From: Siphonodentalium dalli
Lineage: Eukaryota > Mollusca > Scaphopoda > Gadilida > Siphonodentaliidae
Length of the DNA: 64,000 bases
Direction: 5' to 3'
Assembly (NCBI GenBank): GCA_032622095.1
Contig: CP136062.1
Location: 139,022,351-139,086,350 of the forward strand
This document shows positions 1-11,608 of the stretch, one piece after another. The notes under the pieces are model-generated. The model was not told where the DNA came from. It ran no database searches and saw only the letters and a program-made list of their open reading frames with translations. The translations under genes were made by a program, and so were the position numbers. Position 1 is the first letter of the stretch. Every line of letters starts with the position of its first letter.

Positions 1-477
1 TGGTTTTGTGCTGTAGATTGAATGGTTTTATGCTGTAGATTGAAAGGTTTTGTGCTGTAGATTGAAAGGTTTTGTGCTGTAAATTGAAAGGTTTTATGCT
101 GTAGATTGAATGGTTTTGTGCTGTAGATTGAAAGGTTTTATGCTGTAGATTGAATGGTTTTATGCTGTAGATTGAATGGTTTTGTGCTGTAGATTGAAAG
201 GTTTTATGCTGTAGATTGAATGGTTTTATGCTGTAGATTGAATGGTTTTATGCTGTAGATTGAATGGTTTTATGCTGTAGATTGAAAGGTTTTGTGCTGT
301 AGATTGAAAGGTTTTATGCTGTAGATTGAATGGTTTTGTGCTGTAGATTGAATGGTTTTGTGCTGTAGATTGAATGGTTTTATGCTGTAGATTGAATGGT
401 TTTGTGCTGTAGATTGAAAGGTTTTATGCTGTAGATTGAATGGTTTTGTGCTGTAGATTGAAAGGTTTTATGCTGTA
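1..477. repeat. 22-bp minisatellite, about 21.7 copies
   Basis: Head-to-tail array of a 22-bp unit (core GGTTTTRTGCTGTAGATTGA). Units are almost identical. Nearly all variation is at two positions: the first base (T or A) and the eighth (G or A), and all four combinations occur. One unit has an extra G-to-A change near position 82. No length variants are visible. The array is cut by the left edge, so its true length is unknown, and it ends abruptly in a short AT stretch at 478. Confidence 0.97.
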
Positions 478-1445
478 TATATCAAAATAATGATGATTCG
501 CGAGATTGCTCTGAGTAAATATATTTTTGCTTCTAGTAAAAGCTCCCGTAATCAATACATCCCTATTAAGTCTCTTTTAGCTGTTTAATTACACATGTAT
601 CACACGATTCAAGATAAGCAGTACAGATAAAACTGCGTTAATGTTCCGTTTCTGTGCGCCCAACAGTCCAGATTTAACCGTTTCATAAGACCATGATTTC
701 GCTTGCTCTCTCGTGAGATACATAAGAGAGAATTCGTACATCTCTAATCAAAAGTTTCAATTTGGCACAAAATGTATATTTCATTCGATTTTGTCCATTT
801 TGGCGGCCATTTTTGGAAAGAAATTCTACATATATGATTTACGACTAATCATTGTTTTGGTTATGAATATTTCAATTGATTACGAATTCGGCATTAATTG
901 GAGCACCTACCGAAGAAATTCAGTATTTTCCGATAACAACAGCCATTATAGACGCCATCTTTTCCCATGAGCGAATGTTTTGCGGATTTTGGATATGTTG
1001 TTCCTTGTGTTTTCCGCGTCGAATGACACCAACATCAGCTTGTATCCAATTTCTTCCAGATTCAACTCTTCCACGACCACACTAATATCTGGCCATCAGA
1101 AAGCTTGAATGCTCTGGTATCGCACCAGGTCATTTACCTCTGCCATGTTTGGTTTGATATGGCGAATGGGAATTGTTGTGCCCGTTTGTTATTCAGCCCG
1201 CACGATCAATTCTATAACAGAACTCCGGGAGTAAGTTACTTCTGATCTCGAATAATCAGGCTTCATGTTGTTCTCGCATACGGAGCTTTGATTTCCTGTA
1301 GCGCGAAATTGCTCGAAAATAATGTTTATTCTCGATATACCACATTGAAGTCAACAGTTCTGTATCTGAACCTACGGCACCTAATGTGACTATCTCGCTC
1401 GCCGGCTGACTGAGTACATGTTTACCATTTCTGATATCACCCCTG
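478..1445. other. Unannotated AT-rich sequence
   Basis: No repeat, RNA or recognisable coding sequence seen. An 85-codon open frame at 713-970 matches no family I know and is of chance length. Confidence 0.5.
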
Positions 1446-1915
1446 GTCAAGTGGTCCTGCTAATATGCTATGATGTTGGTGGTCCTGTTTTATTGCTATG
1501 ATGCGGGTAGGGTAAACTGGTGTCGTTACGAAAAAGTACCGTTATTTTATCTAAAGTTGTAATTTTCGCGGGGTTTGGCTAATCCGAGCGATTTGGAAAA
1601 AAACACCAATGTGTGTATGAAACATTCAAGTACATATATATATATTTTTGAAAAATATAAGAATGCCTGCGCTTGTTTTTCAAAAACGACGTGAATAACC
1701 ATCTTGATTATAGTCGATTTTAAATATCTAATACAACCAGTATTACATTTTTTTCGCAATAAATATGTTTTTGAATGTTTGATCTCATAATGACTTTCCC
1801 TGGATATGTTCAGATTATCCAAACACCGCAAAAAGGACAAAATAATAAAATATAACGGTACTTTTTGTTCAGCAGGACCCAATCGCATCATAGCACATTA
1901 GCAGGACCACTTGAC
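1446..1915. mobile_element. TIR-bounded non-autonomous DNA element (470 bp)
   Basis: The ends are inverted repeats of about 30 bp starting GTCAAGTGGTCCTGC, with one mismatch. A second inverted block lies further in (AAAAAGTACCGTTAT at about 1530 and its complement near 1855). There is no transposase; an open frame inside (1547-1891, minus) has no family signature. I see no clear target-site duplication, so the superfamily is open. Confidence 0.7.
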
Positions 1916-2740
1916 AATGAGTGCATATATCAGACTGGGTGGAGGCACTAGTTCAGAGTTTTGTGCTCATTGTTTCGTAAGTGCACGTACAAATTAGTGT
2001 ATTTGGTCGAATTGGCCATGTTACGATCAAAAAGGCATGAGGGAAATGTCCCACGAATCAGAACAAGCTTCAGAATCAGTCCCGATGTTTGGCCATGTTG
2101 GGGTACATATGCATGACCTCTCCACCTGGCCCCATTGCAACCTATAAACTTCTTAAATTAAAACATAAGATTTCCTTATATTATGTATACGTGATGGCAG
2201 CGATATGACTAAAGCCCGCATTGCAGTTGTGAACAACGTACCACGACACCTTAAGCATCTCTCGATCTTATACCAATATGACCTAATCTGATTGCCCTCC
2301 CTTCGCGTTGAATATCAATACGCGCTGTCGTAAAACGATTAGGAGGCCTATGGTCATTTGTTTTACTGACATGGTGTGCTACACTTCAGAATAGTTAAAT
2401 TCAATAAGCATTTATTATTAATACTTAGACCTACTTACGCTTGCGCTTAAAACCGAGCATCCGATTGGTCAGGGCTCTTATAGATACGCTTGGTAGCGAC
2501 AATTTCTATCACCTGTGTGAATTGAGTTTACAGAGGGGGTGTCGTTTCCCGCATCATAACGCGCAGTGATACTTTAAGAAATTGGACGACACCAACAGTA
2601 CTGTCGCCCCACACGATGACGTCATTTCGTAAACACGTCCATAACCATAACGCGAAAACAAAATGAACGAATAAGACTGATCAGTGAAACTGAAATGAGA
2701 TAATTTAGTCGGGGATGGAATGTGTGACATAACTATTCCT
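1916..2740. other. Unannotated sequence
   Basis: Nothing supported. Short open frames only. Confidence 0.5.
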
Positions 2741-2746
2741 CTAATA

Positions 2747-3114
2747 TGATTACGTCCATATGTGTGGACAACCCACGACGCGTCCATCTATAAACCGATA
2801 TTCAATAAACGTAAAGCCAGTGTGATTGACCCCCTCCCATGGCGCCTGACGCATGAATATTACTATGGGCGAGCATTATTTTATCACGCAATAACCCAAT
2901 TATTGAAAACTCCCCACCACTGTCATCATTTCACGAGTCACACGACCTCACTTATTGGGGACGATAAATGTCGCCAAGTGGAGAATACTTTATATAAGCC
3001 CTCGGGCTTCTTGACTGATCCTCGTTTCCATACATTAACTCTTCTATTTTGCATATATGTGTCATCTGTATATTATGTTATTTGTTTGGATTTGGAAATA
3101 AAAATATGTTTACA
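2747..3114 (+). mobile_element. Probable solo LTR (368 bp)
   Basis: The segment starts TG and ends CA and is flanked by the same six bases, CTAATA, at 2741-2746 and 3115-3120. A TATA box (TATATAAG, 2991-2998) is followed about 105 bp later by AATAAA (3097-3102), the usual U3-R-U5 spacing of an LTR. Size fits a retrovirus-like retrotransposon LTR. No internal coding region adjoins it, so it would be a solo LTR left by recombination. A 118-codon frame across it (2762-3118) is probably incidental. The inverted tips beyond TG/CA are weak. Confidence 0.5.
2991..2998 (+). promoter_or_regulatory. TATA box of the putative LTR
   Basis: TATATAAG in a locally GC-richer context, upstream of an AATAAA at 3097. 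It fits an LTR core promoter; no host gene follows. Confidence 0.4.
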
Positions 3115-3120
3115 CTAATA

Positions 3121-3534
3121 AATGTATGTTTCGTGTAAGTACCTACATATAAGAATGAAGTAAATTTGTGATAAAACCATCTTTGTCAACTTTGGTGCCC
3201 CTCTCCTGTAAAACATAATTATATTCCTCATATCAAGGAGAGGCCCGTCTTTATGCAAAATTATTTTCATTAAAAACATATTCCCCGGCCCCTTCCACCC
3301 TGAATCTCGATAGCTCACTACGACTGAATTATTTTGACAACACTAATTTACGTTAAACCACACCATTAGAGTCCTCATAGATACATATATACCACATATT
3401 CGAGAAAGTCTGTTTATATACTCAATACCATTTGGTTTTGATCAAAACCAGAATTGTTTTCATATGTGATACAAAGTTCAAAACCAGTTGCTAATTGGTA
3501 TTTGGTTACCTAATTATATGGGACAAATTTCATA
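3121..3534. other. Unannotated sequence
   Basis: No supported feature. Confidence 0.5.
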
Positions 3535-3706
3535 TTTTTTTTTTTTTTAACCAACAGCTTAAGACTGTAAGTGAGGCATTCGTCACCTCTGGTTTAAACC
3601 TGGTCCAGCTAGACCCACTGATTAGCAGAAGTGGCTCTTTATCGTACATATAATTAATCGTACTTGCCTAATACGGACCGCTGCGTTCTATCCACAGCTA
3701 TATAAA
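3535..3706 (-). mobile_element. Possible poly(A)-tailed retroposon fragment
   Basis: Read on the minus strand, about 155 bp of GC-richer sequence ends in a run of 14 A (3535-3548 as T on the plus strand), which suggests a reverse-transcribed insert. I cannot assign a tRNA or LINE parent with confidence. Confidence 0.3.
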
Positions 3707-4279
3707 ATCGATAATTACGACAACGAGCATATTTTGATTTGACCTGTAAATTGTGTGGGGATACGTTTGTCACTTGCGATCATTGTTTGTGTTTTATAAC
3801 CTTAAACCAACAACTAAACCATATAATTCGACGGTCCAGCTAAACCCGATTTAGGGAGGCTAGACCTGAGATGACAAATCCGTCTTTTCTCACATTGAGA
3901 GAGATCTCTGCTGCCGACCCGACGCCATGGGTGCATGCCGAAGAAAAACAAAAGCTAATCGACAAAAAAGTGAATAGAAGGTGAATGTCAAATGAAAGGT
4001 AAAGGTCACATGACTATTCATACTTAATTAACAAAGAAAGGTAACACCCACTTTGTCACTCACAGTTACTTGATTTTGATATGATCACTCCAATATCGAT
4101 TTGCGGCGTGTCTACATGTATAATGTGATAGTGGCAGCTTGGTATCATCATGTCACAGTTGATTCATTCTCGCACGAGTGTGCGTCTGTTTGTTCGCGTT
4201 AATTTGTGGGCGTGACAATAATATTTTAACAGCTTGTTTGTGGTCCACCTGATAATATACAATTATCACATTGTTTCGA
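3707..4279. other. Unannotated sequence
   Basis: No supported feature. Confidence 0.5.
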
Positions 4280-4382
4280 GGTTGACACGAGGAATTGTCA
4301 ACACGAGGAAGTCAATATTCACCAAGGCCGTAGACCGATGTAAAATATTGACTTCGACGGCTGACAATTCCTCGTGTCAACC
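4280..4382. repeat. Foldback repeat, about 40-bp arms
   Basis: GGTTGACACGAGGAATTGTC at the left is answered by its complement at the right end, with a second matching block (GAAGTCAATATT) further in and a loop of about 20 bp. Non-coding; probably a miniature foldback element. Confidence 0.75.
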
Positions 4383-5592
4383 AAGACACAATGCGATAAC
4401 TGTTTTATTATATGAAACGCGCTTTGAATGGATATGACGTTGTGACGTTGAACGTCGATGGGATAACCTGATGTATTTCCAGGTCTGATAAGATATGTTA
4501 ACCCAGACTCGTCCCTGGCTCATATGTGAAACACTGACTGCGCTATCGCTCTGTGACGTGCCCTCCCATAAGATAACGACTTCCAAAGCAGAAAGGCATG
4601 GAATATATTTCTTTGTTAATACTTATTCCTCAATAATCTACTTCACAGTAGAGACCAGTTAGGTTACACGATAGTGGTTACATGCTTGTTTGTCAGCTGA
4701 TGTTGTATATAAACATTTAATTAATTGCCCGGGAAACATTCCATGAGTGCACCAGTGAGGCCCGGACTCAATGCAAAATCACTAGCGAGAGTAGAGATTC
4801 ATGGTATGATCTAACAATATTCTGCCAGATTGAAAATTTATATGATCATCTGACATTACCTCATATAGAAGGTCATGACAGGTCGACCAGCTTGGCCTCG
4901 GAATTGGTATGAATAGCATACAAATGATTCCAATATATCAAGAAGACGATAGAAAGTCCACCTATAATAATGTTTCCACAAATAGCTTCTGCGGTGTACG
5001 TCGTTTAAAAAAAAATGGTAGAGCCTCATTCAACCCCGTGAGAGGCTCGGGTTGCCGGTGATGTGACTGAAAGAATTCATTGTTGTTTTCAACTTGTTTT
5101 GTTACAAAAATTAAAGACATATTATGGACTTGATCGTGTGCGTGAAAATGGTAAGTCAGTATGCAGGTGCTATGCCGACTGGAGGAATGTAGCATTCTAC
5201 AAACATGGCCGAAAATATCAAGCACATCGACCGTACCGCTCCATAGAAAACATCGTCTGAACTACAATCATTTGTAAATATTTATACCTCTCGATTCGGG
5301 ACGCATCTATCGGCGACAAACTAACAAAACATATATCGTCATCGAGAGTAACTGCATTGAATTAATATGTAAGAATGACTGTGTAGTCAATTTGGATATA
5401 ATATTTGTAACAATAACTACTTTGAGCAAGATTATTCTCCATTTCTAATTGATCACCATGCCGGATCGAGTGTTTCACATCACTTTAATAACGCGTGTTG
5501 TAGTTACATACAGCAATATGATAATGCCATCTATACATGACATGTTACATTACATGTACTGGTATATTGTTGACACCATGCTGACCTCCCAC
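4383..5592. other. Unannotated sequence
   Basis: No supported gene or repeat. Confidence 0.5.
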
Positions 5593-5843
5593 TTAACTAT
5601 TTATATACTGAATTGATTCAGTTATCAAATTATACATTCGAACGGTATATTATTCATTTGGAGGGGTGTTCGTGAACCAAAAGCAGACAACAAACATAAG
5701 AAAAAAATAATAGAGCAGAACGATTCATCATTCATTGTAGGGAAATGTTCAGATAAAAACATATGGCCATTTCTTGAACTTATCGTCTGAACATGTCCTA
5801 AGGGAACTAATACGTCAATGAGTATTTAGTATAGAATGGTTAT
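5593..5843. mobile_element. TTAA-associated MITE, copy 1
   Basis: Starts at TTAA followed by a terminal block like TATACTGAATTGATT and ends near GAGTATTTAGTATAG, the inverted counterpart. It shares its ends and the internal stretch reading (C)TGAAC...CTAAGGGAACTA with copies at 25945, 31003 and 31840. The right-hand TTAA is degraded. The TTAA target suggests mobilisation by a piggyBac-like transposase. Confidence 0.65.
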
Positions 5844-5957
5844 AATTCTTAAACTGAGAACATAGTGTTAGAATAATGAGATGTTTAAATTTTTATTTGT
5901 GAGAATGGTAAAAATATCACCGTTAATGGCTTTAACTGTTAATGCTTTTAATATATA

Positions 5958-6084
5958 CAGTAATGCCCTAAGTAATCGACCACTTAACCACAGCAGAATT
6001 ATGGGTAACTTTTTAGGATTTAGTCGGAAATATGGCTTGTTGCCATTCATCGGAAAGCTCTCGTGGATACTTAGGGCATTACTG
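5958..6084. mobile_element. Mariner/pogo-like hairpin MITE, deleted copy
   Basis: Ends CAGTAATGCCCTAAGTA and TACTTAGGGCATTACTG are flanked by TA on both sides. The left half matches the 181-bp copy at 48000, but most of the right arm is deleted. Open frames on both strands here are by-products of the hairpin. Confidence 0.75.
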
Positions 6085-6086
6085 TA

Positions 6087-7084
6087 GTTATTATGTTGAC
6101 TTGTCCATGCGTAGGAAGAAACATAATTCATATTAGTAGATGGCAAGTTTGAAACATATCCTCACACTACACGCTACAGTGTGTCGAGACAGAATGAGAT
6201 ATGATGTTTTTCCTTCACTGACAAATTCACTCGACTCATTTAGTCGCCAGTTCACTGCGCTTCACATGTTGTCACTTTTTGTGCAATGACTAGAATATAA
6301 CCTGAGGCTGAAGACTAATCACAAAATCAGTCAGCTTTAAAACGTCCTTCTGTATCTGGTATAAACATATCTATTTCTCTAAATCATGCACATGAATTAA
6401 CAAAATAATTGTAAATTATAGACTGTTATATTAGAGAATGGGATTTGGCTGAAAGCATGACGCTTATATCAGCCATGTCCCCAGCCTTAGAAATAACAGG
6501 TGGTGTCTTTATTGATTATTCATAATGTCCTTAGGTTTTGCTTTCATGTTCAATGTTTCTATCTTATTAGCTTTACCAGCCATCTGGGGCATACGCCGTC
6601 AAACACTAACCTATAATAATGAGTCCCTCTTGGGCAGTCCATGCATCAGATGACCTGAATTGTTACCTGTATGTGACCTGACCCTCAATTTCCAATAATC
6701 GTATAGCTCAAAGTTCAAATTTCAAAATCAAACCGACAAGAGAGATGTATCTTCTATACGTATTACGAACAAAATATAATGTAATGCATGTATACATACC
6801 GAAATATGTTATATTTTTCCACTTTTCTAAATTATACTGTATATTTGGTCACTTCGATGTGTGATTTTCACACGTTCGCGCTGTTTCATAAAGGCAGTGT
6901 GTTTTATTTATTTAAACAGGGAGCGACTTAGGGAAAGTTCAATTTGAAAATCGTTTAGACAACACCATGAATTTTTTTACCCTCAGAAAAAAATCTATAT
7001 TCCCTTTCAGTGACAGTACGCTGTTTCCATGTAGCAATGTTCTACTCCTGGTCCTGGTCTCGTGTTATTAATCCTTCAAATCAC
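6087..7084. other. Unannotated sequence
   Basis: No supported gene. Part may be the decayed 3' untranslated region of the LINE fragment that follows on the minus strand. Confidence 0.4.
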
Positions 7085-7380
7085 CTATTTTTTTATATCG
7101 AAAACCCTGCGACAATAAAAAAGAAGAAAATGTTCTGCTGTTTCTTTGGCACCACACATACATAATGGACTATCTCTCAAATGGTTGCTGAAAAGATCAT
7201 AGTTTAACTTACTGCATTCCAGTCTTAATCGGTAATTGTATATCTGACTTGCTCTCGTATATGCATATTCCAAATATCGAGGACGCTCTTTGAGACCGCA
7301 ATTCAAAAATGTTTTGAAGTCTGAGATCTGTATATGTACATGCATAGGCTGTATCAACACAGTGCCAATTTGAAGGTGTC
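7085..7380 (-). pseudogene. LINE ORF2 C-terminal fragment
   Basis: The frame contains RLRLECSKLNYDLFSNH, then DSPLCMCGAKETAEHFLL, then CRR. This is the cysteine/histidine-containing C-terminal region found after the reverse transcriptase in CR1/Jockey-type non-LTR retrotransposons (RxRxGCSxLN ... CxCGxxExxxHFL...C). Only about 95 codons remain: a stop lies just upstream at 7379-7381 and no RT domain is recognisable there. This is a 5'-truncated, dead insertion. The open frame begins with GTG, so no true start is implied. Confidence 0.8.
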
Positions 7381-7381
7381 A

Positions 7382-9428
7382 ATATCTACGACGTCGACCT
7401 TGCTTTTTCCGACACCAACCAGATTTATATTATAACAGAACAAGTCAAATCACCTTCATAGTTCACTTTCTTATTTTTGACTTGTTCACAGATTCATCTG
7501 AATTATCATTCATAATTTCAGTTTCTATTCAAGTTTCATTTTCAGTTGCTGTTGTAATCCAGCCGTCACTAAAGTCTTACATTGACTTAATGCCACGTGC
7601 AGTTTTCTTCTTATGAGAATATTCGCTTGTAATTATATGTAAGCTACGCCTGTGGGTTGTAACGTCTTTCACTTTTTCAAACTTTCAGTGTGAGTTTCAC
7701 TGTTCAACTTGACCGAAGTCTGCATGGATGCATCACAAGCAATGTATGCCCGATTGAGTGGCTTATATCAATCAGATTCAGCCCGATAACCATATAACGG
7801 AGAAGTTAGAATTGCATTCGCCAATATATTAGATTGATCTTCCGTAAACAAAAATAGCCATTTTAGCACTTGTATTTAATCAAAGCGACATATTTGGGTC
7901 GCCATTTTGTTACGGATATTACGTCACGTGACCAATTTCCACGTTGATATGCGCCTATTTGAACTAAGTCTACATTCATCATTTAGTTTTGAATAAGGTA
8001 ATTTTATTTTTCAAATTTTATAGTGTTGCTATGCGGAGGCTGATCGAAGACGAAACATAAATTGTTTTGTTACTTTGTCAATTCATTTTACACGCTGCAT
8101 GGTTCGATGTTATTCGCCCATGGATCCAAATCATCGCCCGGATGTAAAAACAAATTTGTCAGGTTGAAGGACCACACTATTAGTGACGTCACAACTATAC
8201 GTGCGTCACTTAAGAACATTAAAACAACATATGGGCTGTTATTAACATACCTCCAACTTCATACCAATACTTATATTACAATTGCAATGCATTGGCCATT
8301 ATATTAAGTCATAACAGGTGACAATTCTAGCGTTTGTGTATTTTCGAATTAGTAGGTCACGATGTTCGGGAGCACTCCTTTTGGAATTGCTATCGACTCT
8401 GCGTGTGTTGGTGACAATAGATGTTCTAGTGGAATTTTAAATATATGAATTTTAAACCAGCATATATCGTTGTAGTGTCTTATTTTTGTGAAGTTTATCA
8501 CTGGAAACAGATATAGAAGTGTGTCAATTCCGACCGATAAGTTTCGGCCCATCATTCGGATTCAGCGATCTCACAGCGGAAAATCATGTTTTTCAAAAGA
8601 TTTTTGTTAGCGAAATACAAATTAGATAGCCGAAAATACAGTTTCGTTTGTGTAATTATAAGCAATCAATGCATCGCTCATTCTATAGAAATGTCAGATG
8701 CCGTGCAACATACATGGTATAATTTCGTTAGCCACGTCTCTGCTTGGGAAACACGAAACCTAAGAACGATACAACGCAACAGCGGGTCGATAGATGATAT
8801 GTATCTGAAAAGTATAGCTGTCAATTCAATATTTTTTCGAATTGAAAACGTCTTTAACTAAAGTCAAGTCTGCGTGGGAGATCTATCGCGCTGACACATC
8901 GAGAACAGGTCACAGCTGTCTATACCTGTGATTGTCATTAACGATGTATTACAACGATTCCAGGGAAACACGTCTATGCCCTGGTGAACATAGGGTCACC
9001 ACCAGTCTGCGTGAACTAAGACTTTCTGGGTCACCAATGAGTTCGATAATCTGGAAAAATACATGTAGATGGGAATTGCATTACTTTCATAATAGTCGGG
9101 TTATTAAATCCAAAAAGGCATCTTGAATTGGACCCACTGGCATTTTTTGTCAGAATATTTTGATCATTGTTTCTAGGGGTATCGTTTTGTCGCTGGGTAT
9201 CGACCACATGATCGATAACGTGGTAAAAAGCAATTGTGACAAAACCGACGCTGTGGTCGCAATCGTAATCACAAACAAAAAGTTATGACGCTGACAGCAA
9301 AAATGTGAAGTGTTATTATCGCTGACCAGCAATCCTAGGAAAGTGATGCAGAATATGCTTTCGTTATGAACACCACAAAACAATCGATGTTATTGTTTGA
9401 CATCGAAATAAATGGAACTGTTGCCAGA

Positions 9429-9431
<3 letters not shown>
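7382..9431. other. Unannotated 2-kb stretch
   Basis: No repeat or RNA seen. A 91-codon frame at 8586-8861 (plus) has no recognisable domain and no supporting context. Confidence 0.5.

Positions 9432-9465
<34 letters not shown>
9432..9465. repeat. (TA)n microsatellite
   Basis: About 17 uninterrupted TA units. Confidence 0.95.
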
Positions 9466-9468
<3 letters not shown>

Positions 9469-9841
9469 CTGGTATAATTGTGATTCACGAACGTGACTTT
9501 AAAACCTGTCTTCCCAAGCAACTCTTCAGAAATCAGATAGTAAGATATTCCACATGGACTAACACAACCAACGAGTACGCTTGGACAATTTATGGCTAAC
9601 CTGAAATGTGCTGACCGAGAACTCTCAGGCATTTTTACGCTGTCTCCGGGAAGTGTGGTTGACTCCTATCAGGGTCGGACTGATAACATTTGCTCAAAAT
9701 TTTTACTCTCTATCAACTAACACAGACAATAACATCAGTTCCCTCACACAGGAGTATGAACATTTATTCACTGGAGTTGAAAAATTAATAGACTGCAAAG
9801 TGAAATCACAACAAGTATGCCAATTCAAATGTTTACCTTAA
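9466..9841. other. Unannotated sequence
   Basis: No supported feature. Confidence 0.5.
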
Positions 9842-10325
9842 AGGGCGGCGTTGACGGTGGGTACGCTGTTAAAATATTCACCAGCCATAAACAGAAAGAA
9901 TAGTAAATTATAGACAGGCTTTGTTCTTATACCAATCAGAAATATGGCATAAACTGTATGTTATTGTCAAATGTTTTTCCTTTGTTATGTAAACAAAAGT
10001 TTTTGTTTAGATCCGGATATGGTAAACATAAAGATCGTTATTTGTTACTGTTTTCCAGATATTGAAATAATAAAGAGCGTTTATATCACTTGAGCTGTGT
10101 TATGTAAACAGAAGCAAACGTCTGTAACACGAGCAGGCTCATGTTTACGTACACCATCGCACGTCTTGACGACAATATACTATTTACGCGCTGATTATGT
10201 TTGGCATATGAACAAAACTATATATATTTTAATATTCCTTCTGTTGATGGCGATTTGAACAAATGTGAATATTTCTGCAACGAACACCGCTCGTGCCATT
10301 AACATAAACTTGAGTTATAAATGTG
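9842..10325 (+). repeat. Dispersed repeat of about 480 bp, copy 1
   Basis: Collinear with 62855-63345. Shared blocks include GGCGGTGGGTA, ACAGAAAGAA, GTTATGTAAACAAAAG, GGTAAACATAAAGA, TAATAAAGAGCGTTTAT and GTCTGTAACAC/CTGTAACAC. Copies are clearly diverged and non-coding. Ends and class are unknown. Confidence 0.7.
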
Positions 10326-11360
10326 ATAGCTGAAGCCTTTGTTCCTTTATGTCTTAACAGTGGAGGCTCGATTCGTGTGTTTTAGATTGGTCGAAAATAG
10401 TATAACTCGTAATTAAACAGATCATATGAAATGAATGTTTATAACATAGATGCAGTTAGTGTGTATGTGCATGGTCTATTGATCATTCAATATTGTATCA
10501 CACAGGTTTTGAAAACGTGCTGAAGGGTACACAGGGTTTGTGATCGGCACTAATGCAGTTACTTTAACTGTGTTCCTGAAAGTCTGGCGCCCATCAGCAT
10601 TTCGTTTTCAGTTCATTTTCACTTTCCTTGGAACAAATACAATTATTCTCGAACAGAAGACTAATTCATTTAGAACGAGATTTCAAAACACGTGTACCCG
10701 TCAGCAAATTTTCAAAACCTGTGTGCCCTTCAGCACTTTTTGGTGAGAGTGACCCCTCAGCTATACAAGTACACATATGCATTAAATTGTTTGGAGTTTT
10801 GAATATTTATTGAAATTGCCCTCTGTATTCTGCTATAAGGCATGCCCCATCATTCAACATACATGTATGTGTGTAGGCCTACTGACTACTGGATATACCA
10901 GTTTGGCAATTACTGTACTGCCTGTTTGTTTCAGATGAAATAGAATATTTAATTTTAAAGATTGAATTATCCAAGCAACATTCAACCAAGATCAAGTACC
11001 TAGAATTACTAACATACTTGTTATATTTTAGTGACCTTTTTATTTTTTTGTAACCTAAATTTGACCAATGTGCAATTGCATGCGTAATTTGATTGTCCAT
11101 CAATTGGGAATGTCTGCCAATGTCTATTAATCTGTCCGACCAGGGGATTTGTCATCTATTGGGTTCACCAGAGCCTCGCCCATAGTTGTTCAATTCCCCC
11201 TCACGGACATAAACAATTCAATGAATTTTATGATATAATTAACCTCAACCAAGATTATGGGGGACTGTGATATTTATAGAAAATTTACATCTTTAACAAA
11301 AATGCCGCTATTGTATAAGAGAGGTTGTGTCGACATAGATTTACTGCGAAATATTTCAAT
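10326..11360. other. Unannotated sequence
   Basis: No supported feature. Confidence 0.5.
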
Positions 11361-11608
11361 TTACTGTAGGAATTTACGGAATTTACCGTTCAATTATATA
11401 AACGGATTAACCGTAAATGTTACGGCTGGTTCCAACGATATAATAGCTGCTGGCACTGTATGGCGTAAAGTTTTACGGGATTATTTACTGTAGGCATTTA
11501 CGCAGTTTACCGTTCAACTATATAAATCGACTTACGGCTACGTGACGGCTGATTCCATTCCAGCGGTAGCATAGTTGCCGACACTTTATGCAGTAATGTT
11601 TTACAGTG
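11361..11608. repeat. Two-copy tandem repeat, about 124-bp period
   Basis: TTACTGTAGG starts both units (11361 and 11485). The units share ATTTACGNARTTTACCGTTCAA and a GGCTG-TTCCA block, with many substitutions between them. The sequence is unusually rich in TTAC/GTAA words. Confidence 0.75.

Noticed and set aside
1-477. CRISPR-like regular repeats
   Set aside because: The 22-bp units are contiguous with no unique spacers, and the genome is eukaryotic.
1547-1891. 114-codon minus-strand frame
   Set aside because: Lies wholly inside a TIR element and runs through its inverted repeats; low-complexity, no domain.
2762-3118. 118-codon frame as a gene
   Set aside because: It coincides almost exactly with the putative LTR, has no recognisable domain, and shares the interval with TATA and AATAAA signals.
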